From assembly GCA_003971905.1 (NCBI GenBank), contig RSEE01000113.1, positions 1-64,000 of the forward strand: DNA of 64,000 nt, given 5' to 3'. Positions 56,512 through 64,000 of this stretch are shown piece by piece (the first letter of the stretch is position 1; every line of letters starts with the position of its first letter). The DNA comes from Moniliella sp. 'wahieum' (lineage: Eukaryota > Basidiomycota > Moniliellomycetes > Moniliellales > Moniliellaceae). Below the pieces are notes generated by a model. That model saw only the letters and a list, made by a program, of their open reading frames with translations. It was not told the DNA's origin and did no database searches. Both the position numbers and the translations under genes were made by a program.

Positions 56512-58182
56512 CTACTCGTCCTCAGAGTCGAAGTGAGCATCAATCTCTTCCGGGTCAATTTCATCGGGGTCAAACCCATCTTCTCCTCTTGCCATGCCAC
56601 CCGTCCTCCTGTTGGACATAGCCCTCGTCATCGACATCCAGAGTGTAGCCACCATTTCGATCACTTCTTCAGCGCGTTCCAACTGCTCCTCCAGTGCTTC
56701 TTCATCCCAGTCCTCGTCTTCCACCACGATTTGCACCACCCCACTGGCAACAACCACCACACCAACCCCAACACCGTACCGCCTAGCCAAAATTTGCGGC
56801 GCCGTGCAATCGATCGCGCTTCATCCGTTCGCTCTGCTGTTGTTTGGGGAGCAGGCGTTTTTTCTCTCCCCGTCCAAAGCCCGGCAAGAAAGAGAAGGTG
56901 GCGCGAACTGTCTCCAGAGTCCCGCGCAGCACGAGGTGGGCCAGCTGTGCGGCCCCCGCCTCTGGAGAGAGTTGTGCGTCAGAGGGCGTGGCCGCCAAGG
57001 AGGATGAAGGAATCTCAACATGCGTAGGGCAATAGGCTTCACGCCAGTGATCTCCCTCGTCTACCGTCCAGAGCTGGGCCTGGACAGTACGCACCACTGT
57101 GAGAACAGGTCGCAGCTCAGGGCGGCGCAGCAGATTGTCAAAGTAGGAAATGGGCTCGGGTTCTTGTTCAGATGGGACGGTGCCGCACAGGACCTGTTCG
57201 CTGAGCAAAGGGGCAAGCAGTGCGTGCAGTTGCAAGTCGGTTGCTGTACAGGTAGGAGGGAGTGCAGGTACCCCGTCTGGCTTCCCTGGTAAAAAGCCGC
57301 AATGGTCCGTAGCACACCTTGTGCTCGTTCTTCCACCTTTGGAACAACAGGGTCAGTGCTGAGTGCAGGACAGGGCAAGGCAAGACAAGAGACAAGACGA
57401 TACGAGACAAGACAAGAACGCACCTTTGCCTGTTGGAATCGGTGCGAGGTGGTAGAGGTGTGGGTGGCATCCATGCCTGGCTGGGAGGTAGCACTCGCTG
57501 CGGCAGGCGAGGAGGCAAACACGTGCTTCCGCTGCCGAAGGAGGGAGGGGGACTGGAGCAGCTGCGGCAGCAGCGGTCCGCGCAGCTACCGTTTCCTCAT
57601 CTGGGGAAGGGAGTGAGGCCAAGACGAGGGCAGGTGAAAGGAGAGTGCGCAGACGGATCACCTCATTAACGGCGGCAGCTTGTCGTGCGCGGCGTGAGAG
57701 CCATCCCTGTGCACCTGGAGCGGGGCGGGGTTGTGGTGAGCTTGTAAGCGATCTGGTACGCAGGGAGAACACGTTCATTGAATGTTTCGGGGATGGCGTA
57801 GAGGGCGTGCTGGGTGAGGGGCGCGAGCTGGCGCTGGAGTAGGCGCGCAAGGCGAGGTCGGGGGGCAGAGGCGCAGCCAGGCAGGGAGCAAGCAGGTCGT
57901 AGATGGCCCCGATGCCGCAGACAGAGTGGAGCGACGGTTGGAGCGGAGTAAGGGCGCTGCCGTGCGGTCTTCTCGTGGCAGAGCGGCGGAGCTGGCGAGG
58001 TGCCAGGTGATTGCGCCGCCGCGAGGGAAGGCAGCGGCCAGGAGCGAGGCGGCCAGCAGGCTGTCCGGGTCGACCGACACGAGCCAGGGGGCGACGTCCT
58101 GCGGGACGTCCTCCGCGGCAGGTTCGGGGATAAACGCGCGCAGGAAGAGCGTCAGCACTTCCTTCTCGTCGCTGGCGGCCAT
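56512..58182 (-). CDS. Unrecognised multi-block protein with an acidic C-terminus
   Basis: Starts MAASDEKEVLTLFLRAFIPE at 58182. Then LLAASLLAAAFPRGGAITWH, YAIPETFNERVLPAYQIAYK, GWLSRRARQAAAVNEVIRLR and an Ala-rich stretch. An intron of about 80 bp (GTGCGT near 57421, CCAAAG near 57343) joins QQAK to VEERAQGVLRTIAAFYQG. Later blocks are LLSEQVLCGTVPSEQEPEPI, SYFDNLLRRPELRPVLTVVR and AQLWTVDEGDHWREAYCPTH, then ERMKRDRLHGAAKI, a hydrophobic YGVGVGVVVVASGVVQIVV and an acidic tail (WDEEALEEQLERAEEVIEM, DPDEIDPEEIDAHFDSEDE). About four frame changes are needed. I cannot name the family; the orderly, non-repetitive blocks support a real gene. Confidence 0.55.
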
Positions 58183-58457
58183 GGCGAGGGAGGGTGGGCC
58201 GTCAAGAAGGCGGGTTTAGCAGGGCGATGAGGTCACTGGTGCAACCTGCGTTCGCCACGGCTGGACGGCAGGCCGTCTCCGAAGGAAATTGCCAATTCCG
58301 CCCGGCCACACCGATGAACGTCAACCGGCCGGCCCCGCGACCGGCCTACCACCATCCGTCCCACTACCCACCCAGCCGCACGACCACCCCCACCGCCCGC
58401 CCTCGCCCCCCTGCCCTCCACTGCGCCTCCCCAGCTCTCACAGCGTTGCCACACAGC
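58183..58457. other. Divergent spacer before the transporter gene
   Basis: GC-rich 5' flank. The transporter frame stays open upstream to 58194, but the residues there are unlike the family, so I treat this as promoter and 5' UTR of both genes. Confidence 0.5.
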
Positions 58458-59767
58458 ATGCGGGGCCTCTCTCTCCTCATCTCCCTTATGCTGGCGAGCG
58501 GGATTGCCAACAGTCTGCTGATGAAGGCGCAAGACAAGGTCTGTGTGCGCAACTGCCAAGACCCTGATCCTCGCACCCACGTCGAGTATGCCCAGCCAGT
58601 GTGGCAGACGCTCATTATGTTCCTCGGAGAATCGCTCTGTCTCCTTCCCATCTTGCCCAAATTGTGCGCAGCAAACTCCAGCGCTCCCGTCCCATCTCCC
58701 TCGGCAGCGATGACGTGCCGCCTACGCCGGCATTGGAGACAGCCGATCCGCTCGAACCACCAAAGGAAGAACCTCTTCTCCATGGCCGCGCTATGGCCCG
58801 CTTCTTCCTTCCGGCGATGTGTGATATTATTGGCACAACACTTATGAATGTTGGTCTCATCCTAACACCCGTCAGCATTTATCAGTACGTTGGCGCACTC
58901 TACTTTTCCCGGCTGGACAGGATGTGCTAACTGGTAACAGAATGACCCGTGGCGCCCTTGTGCTCTGGGTGGGAGTGTTTAGCGTCATCTTTCTTCGCAG
59001 GCACTTGCTCTTGTTCCAGTGGCTCTGTCTTGCGCTTGTCATGCTGGGGGTGGGCATTGTAGGGCTGAGTGGATCGCTCCCGCAACCAGTACAGCAACTG
59101 ATGGTCCAGGAAGACGAGCTACCCGACTTGGCCCGGTCGCTTCTCGGTGTCCTCTTGATCCTCTTTGCCCAGATCTTTACCGCATCCCAATTCGTCCTGG
59201 AGGAGAAAATCATGGAGCAGCACACGATCGAGCCCCTGGTGGCCGTCGGGTCCGAGGGTATTCGGTAGCTGCACCCTCTTACTTGCCCTGGTCCTTGCGC
59301 ATGTTATCTATGGTTCTACCCCTGCCGGAAGGGGGGGGATGTTCGACATGCAGACCGGATGGGAAGAGTTGGCCTACACCCCAGCGAGGTGGTATGCAAT
59401 CGCGATCGCCATCTCCATTGCGCTCTTTAATGCGTTTGGACTAAACGTCACTCGTGCCATCTCGGCCGCGGCACGGTCCACGATTGATACCTGCCGTACG
59501 CTGGGCATTTGGTTTGTGAGTCTCCTTCTCGGTTGGGAACAGCTTCATCTGCTTCAAGGCTCTCTCCAAGCCGTTGGGTTCGCCTGCCTTGTCACCGGCA
59601 CCATGATTTTCAACGGTATCTGGAAACCCCCCAAGTTCCTTCGCCCCACGCCCCCGCGTCGTTCTCGTCGCCAAGGCCGTACTCGCTCCCGATCCCGATC
59701 CCGATCGCGCTCTCGCTCTCGAGCTCGTACCGAGCCTTCGGAGCCGTCGCAGACCCCAGCCGCCTGA
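58458..59767 (+). CDS. SLC35F6-like drug/metabolite-superfamily transporter
   Basis: A multi-pass membrane protein of the nucleotide-sugar/EamA group; the animal relative SLC35F6 is lysosomal/mitochondrial and its substrate is unsettled. Starts MRGLSLLISLMLASGIANSL; first segments include VWQTLIMFLGESLCLLPIL, then after a loop ARFFLPAMCDIIGTTLMNVG. A 56-bp intron (58885-58940, GTACGT...TAACAG) restores the family signature SIYQMTRGALVLWVGVFSV. Later: SGSLPQPVQQL loop, LARSLLGVLLILFAQIFTAS, QFVLEEKIMEQH, a segment after VGSEG, ARSTIDTCRTLGIWFVSLLL and GFACLVTGTMIFNG. The tail is Arg-Ser repeats (RSRSRSRSRSRSR) and likely cytosolic. Two frame corrections are needed (near 58651 and near 59265), giving about 418 residues. 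Confidence 0.85.
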
Positions 59768-60044
59768 GCCTAGTAGTTTCCCCTCCTGTCGAGTTCATCA
59801 TTCTTCTTTCTCAATTGACCAAGTGGTCTTCAGGTAGTGTGAAACGATTCAGAAATGCAGCCATTGAACGGTGGGAAGATCATGCACATGGCGAAGTACA
59901 GGCAGATATAGGGAAGTGATCCCAGTATGCCTTCAGCACGAAAGGGGAAAAGGTGATATATGATACCGGTGATGGGCCAGCCCAAAGGAGAACATTTGCA
60001 AACCCTGTGGGGTCGGAAGGGCAAGATCTGGGCACATTCGGCCG
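59768..60044. other. 3' flank of the transporter gene
   Basis: No gene or repeat seen. Confidence 0.4.
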
Positions 60045-60345
60045 CAGTGCCCTTCTTCGCAACTAGTAATGGCCTATGTCTTATGTCTCCCAATAAGTCT
60101 GTTGGACAGCAGAATTGAATACGATGGTGTTGCAAAGGCAGCAGGCGAGACTAGGCCCAGCAGAAAGAGAGGAAAAGGGGGAAGATCACGGAGTCTCAGG
60201 CACTAGGCTAGTCTCTGGGGCTCAATCGCACACGATCAAATCCGGACCCACAGCTCGGTCGACTCGGGAGAGAGAACCACAATTCTCGGCATCAGTGGCT
60301 TATAGAGATGTTTGGCCCTGGAACCCGCTGGTCAACAGCAACGCT
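60045..60345. repeat. Diverged dispersed repeat, copy B
   Basis: Partner of 31905-32190 in the same orientation; see that entry for matching blocks. Neither copy has terminal repeats or a usable reading frame, and the flanks do not match. Confidence 0.6.
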
Positions 60346-63300
60346 ACCGCATTTCACAGTTATTATAGGGACTCGCAGGATTACTAGCGGTTAAACGTTT
60401 TGAATCCGGTGGAACCATACAGGCATGGGGATCACTTTTTTAAGCATCCTGTCGCAAATACAGAATACTAATGACAAACACCACAAAAAGGCATATCTGG
60501 TGTGGAACATGGAGATATGCGCATTTGACCGTTGGCATAATGAGACTGGCATCTTTAGTGTCGTCCAGGATATACTAGTGAGAGAGGCCGGGGTGGTTAA
60601 GGCAATTCCGCTGGACATATAGTTGGAGCCGGCTTTACCCACGTCGGAGGGGTCGGTGCGCGGAACAAAGGAGATGGCATTATGGACCTGACTAACCCCC
60701 CGCACAGAAAAATATGGGGTGTTCAATCATTTTGCCGTTAAATAGCTCGCCCGAGAGAGGGCGATACCTGTCACGAGCGGGAGCGACCAAGGGGCCCGCC
60801 CTGGGGTTTTAAGGGGTACAATCCCTTTTGGAGGTCCTAAGGTCGACTCACGGTAGTTACACGCTTGGGCTAGTTGGTGGTTCCGAGCGGAGCTAGGGAC
60901 AAGGAAAGGCCTCTCAGCTTATAGCAGAGGCGGCTGCAAGTGTGGCAAGGCTACGTAGCACATCAGTTTGGGCGGCAGTAGCGTGTCTGAAGCCTTCGGG
61001 CTCAGGTATGGGGAAGAGGCAGCGGAGGACCTACGCTGCTGGACTGGGACTGGGGGCGGCGTGGCTATAGGCAGGATCACACGCGGCTGAACTGGGCTGG
61101 ACTTCGGCTGGGGGAGCTGAGAGCTGACGGCGGGAGCTGGGGGAGTAACTAAGAGGAGAAGTTGCCTGTACTGGTTTGATCAATTGGCGAGGAGAGTAGG
61201 GGAAGACGCCAATGGACCGTGGGGGAAAGCCACGAACTATTGCTAACAGACAGGGACTAAAAGGGAAACAAGGCAACAGAGGAAGAACGGGGAACAGGGG
61301 AGAACAGGGGAGACGGCTGCCGCACGGACAACCTAGAAAGATAAGGCAAACATGCATGGGGCGACTAATGTCGCAAAGGGGTTGCCACAAGCGCAACGCA
61401 GAGACTGAGGTCAGAAAAACGGGCACAGGCGACTAGCGTCGCAAGGACAATGGAAACCGGGGGAACCACGAAACTGGGGCTCTCAATTGACTGTGGGGCG
61501 AAAGGCGACAATGGTCGCTCAGATAAGTAATACCTCTCAGAAGATCGAGTGAAGACGTAGTGTGGGTAAAACAGCAGATGGAAATAGTTCATCCGAGAGT
61601 CGCTGCGGGAGGGATTTGTGGCTTCCTGCAGTCCCGATGGCTCTTGGAGGTGATACAATCGCACTGCTAGTGGCGGTCGTGTGGTAATGGTGTAAGGAGC
61701 AATATCAATAAGCCTGTTTTGCCAGTGGGGGCCTCGTCGTTGTGTGGAGAACGAGCACAAAAAATATAAGGGTCACGGTGTAAAGATACTCCGGATGCCC
61801 GGGTCGGTTTAGGTATTCCTTTAGGCGCAGCGTCTCTTCAAGCTTCATCCCAGCCACAAGCTCTGACAATGATAATCGATAAGGTTACAATATATAAGCG
61901 AAAAAACCCTAACATATCGGATCACTTCAGACTTCAGCATGATGCAGAGGGTCCGAAGGGACCTTGCCCCCAACGCACGAGCCATGCACCCTCCGTAGCT
62001 CAATAGTGATCTCAGCCTTGAAATTTACCCTGAACAAGGGTGTGTGAGCGCGGGGTTGAGCGTCTCAGAGTTTGACGTTTAACCGATTAATCCTTCGACG
62101 TGTTGGGCGTACCAGGTACTTGGGCCTGTGTGGGCCCATGTCACACCATGTCTCGTTTTGGCGAAGGCAGCACTACTGCAGTGATCATTACAAAATTCCA
62201 ACTATCCGAGCAAGTAAAGTACCCTTTTCCACGTCATTTCTTTGTCCCTTCCCCTTCCATCTCACACGACGCATCTGTGCCAAACTAGACCGCAGCCGTA
62301 AGCAACTTGATCTTCAATTCTCGTATATATACAAAGTGCCGCGCCCCGATTAATAAGTCACAAAAATTCAAGAAGGTAGCTGGTGCTATCGTGTGCTCTC
62401 ACTCTAGAATATCCCCACACGACGGACATGAAGTAGTAGCTCTCCCGCAATCCTATTAGTTCGAACGGCAAACTTGGACGGTTCGTTGGTATGGATGAAC
62501 TTGGTGGGCTTTGGACAGTACGTTTCTACAGTACCTGTTTATCCGGATCTGACCGACGAGACCGATCGATGAAAGGGGCATATGCGTAGCACCAATTCAA
62601 AAAGGGTCTCCACGTGCAGCTCTTCATATGTGCGCAAAAGTCAATACTCAGTACTCAATCCAGAAGCGTGTTGTGGTACCTGTCGGAGGCTTCCACTTCA
62701 AAGCGCACTTGTCCGTCCTTCCGTTCCGTTTACAGCGACGGTGCGACGACAAATTAAGCAGTACTTGCCAGCGTCAGGGGATGTGAACGTTGAATAATCT
62801 CTAATGTATGTGCAAAGCTCTCAGTCAAAATGCGCTATGGGCTCTCAGATCTCACTAGTGGGCCTGTCAGCAGACCTGGAGCCCTGATGATGACGATCCT
62901 TAAGCTGATAGCAGCGGTAGTGGTAGGAGTGACCTATCCAACCAATGGAGCCTATGCTGAGACATCAACACTTTATCTCCGTGTAGCTCATCATGATGTG
63001 CGTTATGATGTGGACTCACACTAAGAGGGGTCCGTCTGTTGAGTCACAGGGTAGCTCGTGCTTCCGACCAAAAGGTCCCCTCAGCGCGCCTCAGCCCTCT
63101 CCTCAGGCCTAGGAGCTCCGATGTTAGTTCTCGCTTCTATATTTTGCCTTCTTTTGCTCTCTCCGCAGCAACAGAGGCCCTCTGTTGGCAAAACTGGTTT
63201 GTGTGGGGACTGAATGATGCATGATGTCTTGGTTTGTGGGGCAGTGAAAAAGATGGACATCACAGTGATTAAGCGCCTCTGTATTACGGCCCGACGGTCT

Positions 63301-64000
63301 GGGTGCTGGGCTACCGTCGCCACCTTTTTGGCCACCGTTCCATCATCGCCACCATAGCTACCGTTGCACCGTTCCATGTTTGGAGAGAATTTATCGCCAA
63401 TACGATGGCCTGCGGGTGCAATGAAGGTGCGATGTGACAGGCGGATGTAAAAAAGGAGGTGTCTTTTTCGGAAGAGAAAACTGTCAATGAGGATATGGTT
63501 ACAGAATAGAGATGGATGTGCAACATGGAAGTGCATCAGTGCAGAATGATCCTGGTGACCCAGAGATGTCCCAAGTGCAGTTGTGCAGTGGTAGAGAGAA
63601 GACTGGAGCTGGGTTGAACACAGACTGAGAATCAAAAGAAGGAGAAGAAGGAAGAGTGACACAAAAGGCCAGAGGATAGGGATACTGGGGGGGTGCCCGG
63701 ATGAGGTAGATGGTTAGGATGACCTGGGAGGTTTTGTTGACCCATAGAACCCTGGTAAACAGTGCATCAATGGCATGCATCATGTCGTCCAATTACATTA
63801 GAACCTGCCACCCTCTTCATCGTCGGCACACGTGTTGCTCCCGGAAAATCATTGCGGGGAAACGGAGGTCCATGGTCCATCAATAATATCTACCAACATT
63901 TCAACGTACGCGAAAGGACCCTCAAGGCCTCAACGCCTGGTCTTGACCTGCTCAACGCGTTCGACGTTCGACGTTCGACGTTGAAGCGTTGAGAAGTTCA
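60346..64000. other. Gene-poor right end of the window
   Basis: No supported gene. 60770-60835 resembles the GC hairpin segment at 30930-30995. 61020-61330 is purine-rich and low in complexity. A GACGTTC heptamer array with degenerate flank lies at 63959-63985. Short frames elsewhere have no recognisable domain. Confidence 0.45.

Overview
The window is nuclear DNA from a fungus, most likely a basidiomycete (possibly Ustilaginomycotina; moderate confidence). The evidence is TTAGGG-type telomere repeats at base 1, GC-rich genes with short introns that mostly start GTACGT or GTGCGT, a Sec2-type Rab exchange factor, a GRGGxGN (Par32/DUF3602-like) protein, fungal Zn2Cys6 and C2H2 regulators, and fungal-type ribosomal proteins S6 and S13. 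It reads inward from the left end of a chromosome.

Layout. 1-1.6 kb: telomere and degenerate subtelomeric repeats. 1.6-8.1 kb: a small mitochondrial-type membrane/coiled-coil protein (-), an unrecognised Ser/Pro-rich protein with a C-terminal membrane segment (+), and sec2 (+). 9.4-15.6 kb: a very large low-complexity protein with one strongly conserved fungal domain (-), divergent from a START-like lipid-binding protein (+, to 17.5 kb). 18.3-19.3 kb: a dienelactone hydrolase family enzyme (-). 21.5-26.1 kb: a Zn2Cys6 regulator whose zinc cluster is split by an acidic insert (+). 28.5-29.3 kb: gluconokinase (+). 29.3-38.6 kb: gene-poor, with GC hairpins, a diverged dispersed repeat and a 33-bp minisatellite. 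38.6-42.0 kb: a C2H2 regulator (-). 42-52.2 kb: gene-poor and full of short heptanucleotide tandem repeats. 52.2-59.8 kb: tRNA-Val(CAC) with an intron, a Par32-like protein (-), divergent RPS13 (-) and RPS6 (+) sharing a promoter with a telomere-like motif, an unrecognised acidic protein (-), and an SLC35F6-like transporter (+). 59.8-64 kb: gene-poor, with second copies of repeats seen near 31 kb.

The genes are mostly single-copy core functions (secretion, translation, sugar acid metabolism, membrane transport, transcription) and do not form an obvious cluster or operon-like pathway. Most conserved genes need one or more single-base frame corrections, even ribosomal proteins, which points to indel errors in the assembly. 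CDS ends and internal frames are therefore approximate except for the hydrolase and the gluconokinase, which read cleanly.

The most unusual non-genic signal is that intergenic DNA is rich in short tandem arrays of many unrelated 7-bp words, while coding repeats are multiples of 3.
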